From Phragmites australis (Eukaryota > Streptophyta > Magnoliopsida > Poales > Poaceae): 64,000 nucleotides of DNA. The stretch is taken from the NCBI RefSeq assembly GCF_958298935.1, contig NC_084925.1:14567001-14631000 (forward strand), read 5' to 3'. The notes under the pieces were generated by a model, which searched no databases, was not told the DNA's origin, and saw only the letters and a program-made list of their open reading frames with translations. This document shows, piece after piece, positions 48,322-60,713 of this stretch. Position 1 is the first letter of the stretch. The number at the start of each line of letters is the position of its first letter. Both the position numbers and the translations under genes were made by a program.

Positions 48322-50013
48322 TGAAAGTCCTTGATGTTGACTAGAGGGGGTGAATAGTCGTCTCTGAAATTTAAAACTCTGTAGCGGATCAGACAGTGTC
48401 TGGAGACTCCGGGTCAATCCGGATACTCCGGGTTCTAGAGTATTCGAGTTAACCCGGATTATCTGGACTATACAGGAACTCGAAATCAAAGTAAGTTTAA
48501 GTAAATCTAATGTAGTCTACGACTTACCACTGTCTCTATAAGATGGATAAGCTCCTTTCAACAATAATCCTACACTCAAATACTCGCAAGCAACAATATT
48601 GAGGCAAATCCCCGAATAACAATTTGAATGAGTAAATTACAAGAAATTAAATGGAGACAAGATTTGTTCCCAAAGTTCGGCACCTCACAAAGAAGTGCCT
48701 ATGTCTCAGTTGAGGAGCTCACAAAGAGCCAGGTCTTTTTCAACCCTATCCTCACCCAAGTGACCACAAAGATCAAGCTAGGGTTCTTACTCAATTCATG
48801 GGTAATATAAACTTCCCGTGGCACTTCACAATGATTGGGTGTTCTACAGGTTACCTTTTGCCGTCTAGAAGCACAAAGCTTCATGAGAAAAGAACGCAAA
48901 TCGCAGCTTGGCAAGAACTCAAAATGCTCAAAGATTTTCTTGTTGCTCTTTTGCTCCAAATCTCACTCCCCAAACCTAACTCTCAAATCTTTGCAATGGT
49001 CAAGCACTAGAGGGGTTTGGGAGGGCTATTGAATGCTCTAGAGAGAGTTTGTTCACTAGTAATTCAGCAGCCATAAATGAAAGGGGGTGAAGAGATATTT
49101 ATACCCTTCCCCCGAAAACTAGCCATTATTGTGCTATTCAGACAGACTCGGAGTATCCGGGTTCACCCGGAGTCTCCGGTTAGCACAGAAACTCACGCAC
49201 CTAACCTGCCAGAACTAGCCGTTACAGTGACTCGGAGTATCCAGGTTCACCCGGAGACTCTGGGTAACACTTTGAGAAAAACCGGCTAAAATACTAGTTC
49301 GGAGGATGCCCGGAAGGTCCGAAACCATCAGGACCCCGAGACTCCAGACCAACTTGGAGACTCTGGCTAAAACACCTTTGGCTAACCGAGACTCTTTCTC
49401 GGAGTCTCACTCGGAGACTCCAGGACACTAACAGCATCCGTAGTATCCAGGCTAACCCGGAGACTCCGGGCTTAGGCTTTAAAGCGAGACCGAGACTCAC
49501 TCACGGAGTCTCACTCAGAGACTTCGGAACACTTACACGGTCCAGAGTATCCGGGCTAACCCGGAGACTCCGGGCTCAGAATTAAAGCCAAACCAAGAGC
49601 TTTTCTCGGAGTCTCACTCGAAGACTCCAGGGCACCTAACAGAATTCGGAGTTTTCAGACCAACCCGGAGACTCCAGGCTCAGGCAACTCTGCCATTTTC
49701 CCGGTGTCTGTGAGTGATGGTGTCTCTCAAAATTTGGTTTTCACAAAATACTTTGAGCACTGAGACACTAGTAAGACTACAAAAAGCATCCCTCTTTATA
49801 GAACGACATTCCTAAACTCAAATTCAAAATTAAAATGAATTGAACTCTATGAATTTCTTCATGCCGCTTCTCCTTTCTTTTTGAGGGACATCGACTTCTT
49901 TTAACCTTTTTCAATGGGACTAAAACCTGTTCATAAACTCGATAAACTCATTAGTCCCTTAATCGTTTGTCATCAATTAGCAAAAACCCACAAGGGGCCT
50001 AGATGCACTTTCA
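48322..50013 (-). repeat. 3' LTR of the Sirevirus
   Basis: 1,692 bp. On the plus strand it begins TGAAAGTCCTTGATG at 48,322 and ends GATGCACTTTCA at 50,013, so the minus-strand LTR starts TGAAAGTGCATC like the gag-only element. CCCGGAGACTCCGGG and CCCGGAGTATCCGGG palindromes are frequent at 48,395-48,480 and 49,140-49,700. TATAAATA lies on the minus strand at 49,096-49,103. Confidence 0.88.
49096..49103 (-). promoter_or_regulatory. TATA box in the Sirevirus LTR
   Basis: TATAAATA on the minus strand lies next to the palindrome cluster, in the same relative place as in the gag-only element. Confidence 0.55.
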
Positions 50014-50028
50014 ATCTCCCCTTTTTTG
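50014..50028 (-). other. polypurine tract of the Sirevirus
   Basis: The minus strand reads CAAAAAAGGGGAGAT directly before the 3' LTR, the usual form in this lineage. Confidence 0.85.
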
Positions 50029-50726
50029 ATGATTGATGGCAACCCGATTAAAGCTTACAACGGATAATAGAATTGAAGGATTTTGAATTTTAAGGTATAC
50101 AGTGAGCTCCTCCTAAATGTGTGCATTGACTTGAAATAAGAAATTGAGATCAAATGCACATATTTAAAGAAATTTTGTGAGAGCTCCCCCTATATCTTAG
50201 AATTCGTGGGGTGCTAAAGTGAGTGAACATGTATATTCGTGATGCATATGACAGGATATATCACAAAATCTGAGAAAGAGAGAAACAAACATTACATCAA
50301 CTAACTCATGGCATCACACTAGCACAAATATAGTCTTACGAATTTAAAAGGTTCAACTACAAGCACACCACACATAGCTCAATACAATTATTACAAATGT
50401 CTCAAATATCCAACGGAAACGATGAAGTATTTAAGAATGAAGATAGACAGGGCACAAGGATTTCTCTCCCCCTTTGGCATCAAGCACCAAAAAGAAAGAG
50501 AAGCAAAAGAAAGATTTAGCCGCTATCCTCTTCAAAGTCGTCATCACCACCATCATCGGATCTATCTTCATTGCCATTTTTCGAAGAGCTCGCTTCGGCT
50601 TCTTCTATCTCCTCATCGTCGTCGGTTTCCTCATCATCTTGGACATGAGACGGACCCTCAGCAGCTGTTTGGGCTTCATCATACCAAGCTCAAGGGTTCT
50701 CGAATTCTGGCTCACTAGCTTCTTCT

Positions 50727-52159
50727 TCATTTAAAATAGGAGAGCAAGGTGGCTGAATACCAAGATGAGTGTGAATCTCCTTTTGCCTTGCTTCTATTTT
50801 CCTCATCCTTACTTTGGTCTCCCGGATTTGAGTAGAATTGTGTGTGCAAACTCGGAATATTGCCTTGAGTGCACTCTTGATAAAAAGATTGAGAGCCACG
50901 AGAGGATGGAACACGCTTGGGAGCCATTCTTTGTGCACTTGGAGCTAAAGGTGGAGGAGAGGGTGGAGGGGATGACCTAGAGCTCACAATTCTCATCTGA
51001 TAAGGTTCGTGCTTCACTTCCTTGAAGAAATTTTTCTTGGTGACCCTTTCAATCATATACATGATGTAAGGCGCATAGGCACAACTTTTGTTGGAAGTAT
51101 ATGAGGTAGTGTGGAATTCTTCCCAAACAAAATCTATCACACTGAAAGGTTCGCCCACATTAGACATCCGAGCTAGCAGGTTTCTTGAAATACCTTGAAC
51201 ATTTGTGGCCTCACCTCCTTTGGGATTCAATGTGAGACGAAATAAATTATTTAAGTACTTGTAGTAGGGCTTCATCCCTGTTGTCGTGCCATGAATTACC
51301 CTTCCATGATCCAAATACATAAAGTCCATATCATTTGGAGACAACTGATCCTCATTATGGATCTTAGAGTTGTGCAAATCACGACGTCAAAACCAAAAAT
51401 GTGACCAAAGGTTTGATAAGTGATTCTGTATTTCTCTCCTTCTATCATCCAAAACATGGATTGGTTTTCTTCATGATCATAGGAAAGTGTAGCATAAAAT
51501 TGTGCAATAACTTCTACACTCTAGTCACACTTCAAACTCATAAAATTCTTGATTTTCTTTTCTTCACAAGCAGCAATGATGGCCTTGAAAGTTGGATCAT
51601 TCTTTTGCTCCATGTAATCCCAATCAATCCATTGCATTGGAGTGACAGGATTCTTCTTTGTGAGGATCATGCTCTCATAGAAGTCAGCGTGAAACTCATT
51701 CCAAAAACGTGGGTCTGCCACGCTCTTTTCATACTCATATGGATCTTCATTTCTGTCCTTTTTGCACTTGGCAGCCTTCTTCATAAAGTCAATCATTTTT
51801 CTTGGTATGTCATTTGCTGAGTGAACTCTGTAAGGCCTATGTAGCTTCAGAGGAGCTAACACAATATTCTCTTCTTCTATTTCTTCTTGCCCGTGGATAC
51901 TAGAACCGGCATCCATGGCTTTCCCTTTTCCACGACCTGCTATTACAGGGGCTGTTCCCCTTGCTCTGAAGGTACCCCTTGCCCTCATAGCTTGTAATTT
52001 AGTCAATCCACGGGGCACATTTTCATATTGTGACAGCTCCTCGATTCGAATACCTTTTGATTCAAAATACGGAGGAGGAGCATCGCTTTGACCTGGAGCT
52101 TAAGAGTCACTTTTGTGTTTCTTCCTCCTCTCATAGCCATATCCCTTGTTCCGATCCAT
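50727..52159 (-). pseudogene. env-like third ORF of the Sirevirus
   Basis: The frame starts MDRNKGYGYERRKK at 52,159. The central part has a signature seen in many plant retroelement proteins of unknown function: RFWNEFHADFYESMI, MQWIDWDYMEQ and VEVIAQFYATLSYDHEE. A proline/serine-rich stretch follows (SSPPPSPPPLAPSAQR near 51,000-50,930). I see no clear membrane-spanning segment or cleavage site, so env-like refers to position after pol and not to proven envelope function. Breaks: TAA at 52,100-52,102, TAG at about 51,521 (a TGG would fit the family) and a frameshift near 51,380. Both strands were read; only the minus strand makes sense. Confidence 0.65.
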
Positions 52160-53125
52160 CTCAAAGGTCATGAGGTATACATGAAAGATATATAAGAGAA
52201 AGCACAAGGATCGGTTGAGAAAGAATTTGGAATTGAAAGTGGGCTGTTAATTCTGACAGACCCGGAGTATCCGGGCCAACCCGGATACTCCAGGTAGCCC
52301 GACCCCGGGGCAACAATTTAGGGATTGAGCGATTCTTCCTCCACATTGCGAAACCATTTTTACGAATTGATTCTAGGGATCATAAGGAACATCTTCACCA
52401 AAGGAATTTGATTCTAGACCAAACTATTGAGAGATCGGGTGAAGAGTACCTTTTAGGGCTAAAGGAGCATGGAGAGTCAATTCGGAGGGAGGGTCGGAGA
52501 TTCCGACCTAGAGACGATGAAGATTCCAAGAAGTTCGCCAAAAATCCTTGGACAAGACTTGAGATCGCCGGAGCTCTCCTCTCACAGTGAAGGGAAGGAG
52601 GAAGGAGTGAAAAGGATGGAAGAAAGCAGAAAAACGGTCGGGATCTCTGTATAAACTGGGTAACCCAGAGACTCTGGTCTGACCCAGAGACTCCGAGTTG
52701 AGTCTAGAGTCCGAACCGAAAGCCTTTCCCGGAGGGTGACCCGGACCCTCCGGGTTGAGTGATAGAAACCGGATACTCTGGGTGGACCGGGAGACTCCGG
52801 GTTCTGTCAACTCAACAGAACTAGAAGCTCAAGGAACAATGTTAGATTCTGGATACTCCGGCCCAGTCCAAACATTTCGGGATCTGGAGAATTTGCAGAT
52901 TGAATTAGGAGCTGAGATTTGACGGGGAATAGATTGTTGGACAAATGAGACATATATTTACCATTTGTGATCAGCCAACAAACAACATTACACAACTATG
53001 ATCACAAGTAGCAAATTATGATCCAAAGATCAAAGAGTCAAATTTTTAAAATAGCTCACAAGAGTTTTCGCAAACCTCTATCTACAAAAACTATAAATCT
53101 ACAATAATCAATTGTATGCAATATA
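52160..53125 (-). other. spacer between env-like ORF and pol with CCGG palindromes
   Basis: No gene is visible. CCCGGAGTATCCGGG- and ACCCGGAGACTCC-type palindromes occur at about 52,258-52,300 and 52,660-52,860. Their core matches that of the LTR of the same element. Confidence 0.6.
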
Positions 53126-53909
53126 TCAAGCCATGTTGCGAGAATCTAGGATATTAAGCTCACATTTCAACTTGTAAAACCTTCGCTCATCTAATGGCTT
53201 TGTGAAAATATCGGCTAGTTGTTTCTCGGTTCTCACATAGCGAATATCGATATCCCATTTGGTTGAGTGGTCTCTAAAGAAGTGGTGATGTATGTCTATG
53301 TGTTTGGTTCTTGAGTGTTGTACGGGGTTGTTGGCTATTTTGACGGCACTCTCATTATCACACAAAAGTGAGACTTTGGTCATATTGTAGCCATAATCTC
53401 TCATGGTTTGCCTCATCCAAAGTAGTTGAGCACAACAAGTGCCCGCAGCAACATAGTCAGCTTCGGCGGTGGATATGGCTACGGAATTTTATTTCTTTGA
53501 TGACCAAGACACCAAGGACCTACCTAAGAATTGGCAAGTCCTGAATGTACTCTTCCTATCCACTTTACAACCGGCATAATCAGAGTCCGAATAGCCGATA
53601 AGTTCGAAGGATGAACCTTTAGGATACCATAAGCCAAGGTATGGAGTATGAACTAAATGTCTAAGAATTCTTTTAACGGCCATTAAATGGCACTCTTTTG
53701 GAGCGGCTTGAAATCTTGCACATATGCACACACTAAGCATTATATCGGGTCTATATGCACAAAGGTAAAGTAAGGAACCAATCAAGGAACGATATACCTT
53801 TTGATCTATGGTCTTGCCTTCATCATTTAGGTCAAGATGCACATTTGATTGCATTGGAGTCTGATGGGCTTGGCATTGTCCATATCAAACTTCTTAAGCA
53901 TGTCCTTGA
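53126..53909 (-). pseudogene. Sirevirus RT end and RNase H
   Basis: Downstream half of copia pol, left of the CRM insertion. It contains KVYRSLIGSLLYLCAYRPD, SDSDYAGCKVDRKSTF (RNase H start), an AEADYVAAGTCCAQLLWMR region and LLCDNESAVKIANNPVQHSR with HSRTKHIDIHHHFFRD, ending at 53,126. A TAA separates the two readable parts near 53,489, and a one-base frameshift lies near 53,862. The first bases (to 53,905) rejoin the RT sequence interrupted at 61,562. Confidence 0.92.
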
Positions 53910-54808
53910 TGATGAGGACATCACTCTTTCAGATACACACACCGAGTATTCCTCCAACAATAAGTCCATTGACACGAGCTCGTGCACGTCAACTAAATCA
54001 TGAGGTGAGCTCGTTCCTTAGTGTTCCTTTATATTTTGATAAGGATGGGATGCTACTGAATAATTGTGATGTATTGTTACTTAGGAACACGGGAGAAGAA
54101 CAGCAAGGGCGCCCAAGCCAAGGTGGAGGTCCAATCAAATTCGAGTCCGTTTCGGAGTCCAGGACCAGTCTGCACTAAAATCGTCGCCCAGGACGCATAC
54201 AGACTCCGATTTTGACGTTCTACACATGGTTGGAAAGCTAAGGAGATAAGCTTTCCAACGGGACTGGTCCCATGTCCAAATTCTTTCTGAGTCAACAGAA
54301 ATTGTCGAAACAAGTGGACATTCAGAATCTGCCAGGGTGGTGCGCCACCATATTTTGGGCCGTGTAACGTGTTGGAGTCCATTAGGGATGCGTCCAGGGG
54401 TCCTTGGCCGATCCTAGTCTTTTATATACAGTAGCCGCCGCCCTAATTAGGGTTGGGTTTTGCTTAGATATTGATCTACACACAGTTGTGAGATTTTCGC
54501 TCTTGTTCCGGACCGACTAGGCCGCCGCAAGTGTTTGTGGAACCCCGACGTCGAGTGCTTGAATTCAATTCGCAATATTTCAGATTGCATCTTCTACGTT
54601 CTTGCTTGTGTTCTCGGTATGGTTGCAGGGATTGAGCCTTCTTAGCGAGGTCAACCGCGCGACACGGTTGATAACCATCGGAGCTGTGGTGTAGTGATTG
54701 CAAGGGAGACGATCTGTTCGGGTCGAAGCCTTTGGATCATCAACGTCGAGTTCTCCACCCACCGACTTATCGCTACCTATCGGAAGATCAGGTCAACATT
54801 ACCCATCA
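53910..54808 (+). repeat. 5' LTR of the CRM element
   Basis: 899 bp, TGATGAGG...ACCCATCA. It includes the end of the coding frame (TRARARQLNHEVSS), a TTTATATA box at 54,421-54,428 and a GC-rich R/U5 region. CACTGGTATC-type sequence (ACTGGTATCAGA) follows directly as the primer site. Confidence 0.93.
54421..54428 (+). promoter_or_regulatory. TATA box in the CRM 5' LTR
   Basis: TTTATATA, with the 3' LTR counterpart at 61,168 changed to TTTATACA. It precedes the GC-rich leader, as expected for the element promoter. Confidence 0.6.
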
Positions 54809-54810
54809 AC

Positions 54811-54825
54811 TGGTATCAGATTTTC
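54811..54825 (+). other. primer-binding site of the CRM element
   Basis: TGGTATCAGATTTTC, two bases after the LTR. The first ten bases match the methionine-tRNA site and the rest departs from it. Confidence 0.7.
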
Positions 54826-55989
54826 AGGTTGCCCGTTAGGTAATTTTGTTTTCCCCTTTAGATTAGTCTGTTTTTCATTAGCTAGAGTTCAGAAAAAGCC
54901 AAAAAAATTCCGTCAATTTCCGCTGCCCTAGAACCCTTTGTGCCTTTGCAATTTTTGTTTTCAGTTGCGCGTTGTTGAGTTTGTGTCCGTGGTCGAGTCT
55001 TATTGCTGGTTTTAGAGTCGTGTTCTTGGTCTTTAGTCAACACTCCGTGCTGCTTTGATCACGCCGCTATCCCATCGCCACCATCCCCACCAACAAGCCG
55101 AGCCACCACATTACTCGATTTGCCACCGTGAGCCACCTTGTGTTACTTTCTGCCACGCCAACCCTAGATAGGTTGCAAGCCGCCTTGTATCAATTGCCCT
55201 GCCACCGCTGCCCTGCTTGTTCATCTCGCGATCCTATTGCTTGCAATACCTTAAAGAGGTCAATTTCTGCAAGAGGTGCTTTAAAAAAAACCCTAACTCG
55301 ACAGGGGTTCAGTAAAACGGCCATAACTTTCGCATACGGACTCGGAATCAGGCAAAAAAAATTTTTTTCCCAAATTCGGCTCGGAAGATTAAGTATTCGA
55401 GCCGTGAAGTTTCCGCACGCTTTTGAAAGAACGTGCTTGATTTTCTATAGGCCACATCTTGCATCCGTTTGAGCTGAAATTTTCTGTAGTTGTTTCTTGT
55501 GTGCTCCTAGTTCAGAAAACAAAAATATCAAAAAAATACGAAAAAAAATTCGTGATTCCTACTAGTGCTAAAAGACAAAAAAGAGGAGCACATAGAGAAC
55601 ACCCAGATCATTGTGCTATTTGCTATGTCTTTCTCTGATCATCCTTTTTAGCTTTGTTTTAGCTGTTATGCTAGGACTAGGGACACGTGATAGACCAGCA
55701 ACTGTGATTCATACTTTGGACACTTATTTAGCTTTGCTCTTCTGATTACAGTTATTGCTAATCCTTGCTACCATATTGTGCCTTCCAAGCTCCACCTCCT
55801 TTGATCCAAACAGGTTCACTCTTGCAATCATCCCACGCTCCCAGACTCGTCACCGGTTGTTCCTCCTTGCTGCGTTGGTAAGAACATTTGTAAGAGCGTG
55901 GTAAGACGCTTGAGTGTGTGTGATTCCACATTCCACAACTTAGTAGTTGATAGGGATAATATTGTTTTGTCCTTTATTTTCTACTAACC
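54826..55989 (+). other. non-coding leader of the CRM element
   Basis: About 1.2 kb between the primer site and gag, with no recognisable coding sequence. It is the expected 5' leader, where packaging signals would lie. Confidence 0.7.
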
Positions 55990-57150
55990 ATGTCAGGTGA
56001 TGGCTCTCCGTCGGATTTTAAGGATTGTGTGTCCAAGGAAGAACTCAACAAAGCCTTGCAGGATCATACTAGACTATTGACAGACATTAGAACAAGCATT
56101 GCTAACCTCGTCACGCGAGTCAACGACCTTGAGTTGCGACAGCCACCACAGGATGATGACCATTCACATGATGATGATGATGATACTAATAATGGTGACC
56201 AAGAAGATGGTGAGGTTTTTGTTGGGCAAGATGCGCGTGCTAAGCAACGTCCTCGTGCTGAACAATTACGTCGTGACCAACAACAACGTCGTCAAGGTAA
56301 TGGAGGTAATAATGTTAATCGCAACGGTCGCGATGATCCTTATTCTAAGATTAAGTTTTCAATGCCTCCTTTTGATGGTGCATATGATGCTGATGCTTAT
56401 TTGAATTGGGAAATGACGGTTGATCAAAAGTATAGTTCTCATATGGTTCCTATAATGCATAGAGTTAGACTAGCCACTTGTGAGTTCACGAATTATGCTA
56501 TTATTTTGTGGAATGGTTTAGTTTCTAGTGGCTTAGAACCTGAATCATGGCCTAGACTAAAGCGTGCCATGCGCAATAGATTTATTCCTCCTGATTATAC
56601 ACGTGAATTGAAAAAGAAATTGCAGCGCTTAAATCAAGGTTCTAAATCTGTGCATGATTACTATCAAGAGCTTCAAATTGCTATGCTTCGTTGTAGTATA
56701 CAAGAGGATGATGAGGATACCATGATTCGTTTTTACTCCGGGTTGAGATGTGAAATTCAGGACCTTGTTGATTATAAAGATTACAATACTACCAATAGGT
56801 TGTTCCATTTTGCTATCTTGGCAGAAAAAGAACTGCAGGGTCGACAACAGGTGCAGAAATTGCGGAACAATTTGGGAGTACATCTACTTCACGATTACCA
56901 CCGGGACAAGCAACAACATTCCCTTCTACATCTACACGATCTGCTGCCCCCTCCTCCAACACTCGGGCGCGTTCAGCAGGAGCACCACAACCATCACGTG
57001 AGGTGAGTAAATCTACTGTTTCGCAGGATCCAATGCCACGCTCTTCTTCTGGTGCAGCTACCACGGATCGTACAACGGGCATTGTGTGCCGTCGCTGCCA
57101 AGGTATTGGCCACGTCATGAAGGATTGCCCAAGCCAGCGAGCATACTCCG
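55990..57150 (+). pseudogene. gag of the CRM element
   Basis: Starts MSGDGSPSDFKDC. A coiled-coil and aspartate-rich segment (about 56,040-56,220) precedes the capsid-like core: FSMPPFDGAYDADAYLNWE, ATCEFTNYAIILWNGL, MRNRFIPPDYTRELKKKL and KSVHDYYQELQIAML. A one-base frameshift near 56,840-56,880 moves the correct reading to another frame, where a serine/arginine-rich linker leads to the CCHC knuckle CRRCQGIGHVMKDC at about 57,087-57,128. Product: the particle protein of the element, here broken once. Confidence 0.9.
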
Positions 57151-58340
57151 CAACAGTAGATGGTGGATATGTTAGTCATAGTGATGTCGAGGACGAATAT
57201 GCATTTGAAGCTAATCTTGCAGCCGATCATGACATGGATAGTGAGGGGGAGGAGATTAGTGGTACCGCTGCCACGGAGAGTTATGCAGCACGCACCTTCA
57301 TTGTGAAGCGAGTGTTGAGTTCTCAAATGGGGCAAGCGAAGCAGCTACAATGCCATAATCTGTTCCATACATTCCTCATTGTCAAAGATGCACGTGTTCG
57401 TACCATAATTGATGGCAGGAGTTGCAACAACCTCTTGAGCTCCGATCTTGTGAAGAATCTTTCCTTGCCAACACGTGCACATCCTCATCCATACTACATT
57501 CAGTGGTTCAATAACAGCGGTAAGGTTAAGGTAACACAATCTGCGAGAGTACATTTTTCTATTGGTTCCTACCATGATTATGCTGATTTTGATGTAGTGC
57601 CTATGCAAGCATGTTCACTTTTGTTAGGCCGTCCTTGGGAATTTGATACCGATGCTACACACCATGGTAGAAGTAATAAATACTCTCTCATGCACAAGGG
57701 AAAGAAAATCTCTTTGCTTCCTTTGACACCTGCTGAAATTGTGCAATGTGATAAAGCTTTAGCTGAAAAAGAAAAGAAAGAACGTGTTTTGGAATCTGAA
57801 AATCAGCAAGTAGCTCAATCTATTTTTCCACCTAAGAAAGAGAAGAACACACCTAGGTCCGAAGGCATTAAGTTAAAGGGTGGTGTTATGCTTGCTACTA
57901 AATCTGACCTTGCTGAAATTCAAGATAATGATACTTTGTGCTATGCTTTCGTATGCAAAGAGGTTTTATTTTCAATTGATGATATACCTAGCTCTTTGCC
58001 TGCTGCTATTACTAACCTTTTGCAGGAGTATAAGGATGTCTTTCCAGCTGAGATACCCCCGGGGCTGCCACCATTGAGAGGGATAGAGCACCAAATAGAT
58101 TTGATCCCGGGAGCAACTTTGCCAAACCGCGCTGCATATAGGACCAATCCGGAGGAGACTAAGGGCGACAAGTCCAAGACCTTTTGGACCGTGGGTACGT
58201 ACGAGAGAGCCTTAGTCCTTGTGCTGTTCCTGTTCCTGTTCTTTTGGTTCCTAAGAAAGATGGTACATGGTGCATGTGTATTGATTGTAGAGCCATTAAT
58301 AATATCACAATAAGGGTATCGTCACCCTATTCCTAGGCTA
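57130..58340 (+). pseudogene. protease and start of reverse transcriptase, CRM element
   Basis: Protease region: TIIDGRSCNNLLSSDLVKNL (57,400-57,460; the usual DSGA appears as DGRS) and LLLGRPWEFDTDATHHGRSN (57,620-57,680). The RT lead-in EYKDVFPAEIPPGLPPLRG is at about 58,027-58,083, followed by [11 protein letters not shown]. Near 58,167 the frame slips; in the new frame the conserved [17 protein letters not shown] is readable. A second slip near 58,313 restores the [11 protein letters not shown] reading. Two frameshifts in about 150 bases disable the enzyme. Confidence 0.88.
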
Positions 58341-60713
58341 GACGACATGCTTGATGAGTTGAGTGGTTCTATTATTTTCACGGAGATTGAATTGCGTAGT
58401 GGTTACCACCAAATAAGAATGAAATTGGGAGATGAATGGAAAACTGCTTTCAAAACTAAGTTCGGTCTATATGAGTGGTTAGTGATGCCTTTTGGTTTAA
58501 CTAATGCACCTAGCACTTTCATGAGATTGATGAATGAGGTTTTACGTGCTTTTATAGGAAGATTTGTGGTGGTGTACTTTGATGATATTTTGATCTATAG
58601 CAAGTCACATGAAGAACACATTGATCATCTACGTGCTGTTTTTACTGCTTTGAGATAGGCACGTTTGTTTGCTAACCTTGACAAGTGCACCTTTTGCACG
58701 AATAGAGTTGCTTTTCTTGGCTATGTTGTTACTCCACAGGGAATTGAAGTGGATGAAGCTAAAATTGAAGCCATCAAGAGCTGGCCGACCCCTGGGACTA
58801 TCACACAGGTGAGAAGCTTTCATGGCCTTGCAGGGTTCTATCGGCATTTTGTGAGAGATTTCAGCACCATTGCTGCCCCACTCAATGAGTTGACAAAGAA
58901 GGGCGTTCCGTTCCAATGGGGGCCTGCACAAGAACAAGCTTTTAATACGCTGAAAGATAAGCTTACGCATGCACCTCTACTCCAACTTCCAGACTTTGGT
59001 AAGACTTTTGAGTTAGAATGTGATGCTAGTGGCATTGGAATTGGAGGAGTGCTACTACAAGGAGGTAAACCCGTTGCTTATTTTAGTGAGAAATTGAATG
59101 GACCATCTCTTAATTATTCGACTTATGATAAGGAGTTGTATGCTTTAGTGCGAGTCTTAGAAACATGGCAACATTATCTTTGGCCTAAGGAGTTTATTAT
59201 TCATTCTGATCATGAAGCTTTGAAACATATTAGAAGCCAAGCCAAACTGAACAAACGTCATGCTAAATGGGTTGAATTTATAGAGTCTTTTCCTTATATC
59301 ATTAAACACAAGAAAGGTAAAGACAATATCATTGCAGATGCGTTATCTAGACGTTATACCATGTTGTCCCAACTCGATCATAAGATTTTTGGTTTAGAAA
59401 CAATTAAAGGATTATATGCTACTGATTTGGACTTTAAAGATGCTTTTGAACATTGTAACGAAGGAAGAACTTGGAATAAATATGTGCTGATTGATGGATT
59501 ACTATACCGTGCTAACAGGCTATGCATCCCAGCTAGCTCTATTCGCCTATTGTTCTTGCAAGAAGCGCATGGAGGTGGTTTGATGAGACATTTTGGAGTG
59601 AAGAAGACCGAGGATGTATTGGCTGCTCACTTCTTTTGGCCTAAGATGAGGCACGACGTCGAGCGCTACGTGGCACGCTGCACTACTTGCAATAAAGCTA
59701 AGTCTCGCTTGAACCCACATGGACTTTATATGCCTCTTCCTGTTCCTAGTGTGCCTTGAGAGGATATTTCTATGGATTTTGTTTTAGGATTGCCTAGGAC
59801 CAAGAGGGGGAGGGATAGTATATTTGTCGTTGTGGATCGTTTTTTAAAAATGGCACATTTTATACCTTGTCACAAGAGCGATGATGCTACACACATAGCT
59901 GATTTGTTTTTCAGGGAAATCATTCGCTTGCATGGAGTGCCTAACACCATTGTTTCGGATCGTGATGCTAAATTTTTGAGCCACTTTTGGAGGTCACTTT
60001 GGAATAAACTTGGGACAAAGCTGCTATTTTCGACGACATGTCACCCTGAAACCGACGAACAAACGGAGGTTGTGAACCGCACATTTTCCACCATGTTGCG
60101 GGCTGTTTTGAAGAAAAATTTGAGGATGTGGGAAGAGTGTCTACCCCATATTGAGTTCGCTTACAACAGATCAGTTCACTCCACCACCAAGGTAAGTCCG
60201 TTTCAGGTAGTGTATGGTTTTAACCCCTGTGCCCCTATTGATTTACTTCCTTTACCAACATCCGAGAAATTGAATTTTGATGCTAAGACACATGCTGATT
60301 TGATTCTAAAAATGCATGAGTTGACTAAGGAAAATATTGAAAAGATGAATGAGAAGTATAGAACTTATGGTAGCCAAGGTCGGAAACATATTACTTTTGA
60401 AATTGGTAATCTTGTGTGGTTTCATTTGCGCAAAGATAGGTTTCCTGATTTGAGAAAGTCTAAATTGCTGCCTCGAGCTGATGGTCCTTTTAAAATTATG
60501 GAAAAGATCAATGATAATGCATATAAGCTTGAGTTGCCTGCAGATTATGGGGTTAGTTCCACATTTAACATTTCAGATTTAAAACCTTACTTGGGAGAAG
60601 AAGATGACATTGCGTCGAGGACGACTCCAATTCAAGAGGGGGAGGATGATGAGGACATCACTCTTTCGGATACACACACACACCGAGTATTCCTCCAACA
60701 ATAGGTCCATTGA
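58341..60713 (+). pseudogene. RT, RNase H and integrase of the CRM element
   Basis: RT continues with [19 protein letters not shown], the [13 protein letters not shown] motif and the active site [13 protein letters not shown] near 58,580. A TAG at 58,656 interrupts it. RNase [17 protein letters not shown] and [11 protein letters not shown]. Integrase: [10 protein letters not shown] with [10 protein letters not shown] (zinc-binding); then a TGA at 59,757 where tryptophan is expected; then [26 protein letters not shown] and [14 protein letters not shown] (normally DGQTE; here G to E). The last residues, [24 protein letters not shown], cross the polypurine tract into the 3' LTR. Confidence 0.92.
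60633..60646 (+). other. polypurine tract of the CRM element
   Basis: CAAGAGGGGGAGGA lies directly before the 3' LTR TGATGAGG. It also encodes part of the acidic QEGEDD stretch of pol. Confidence 0.85.
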
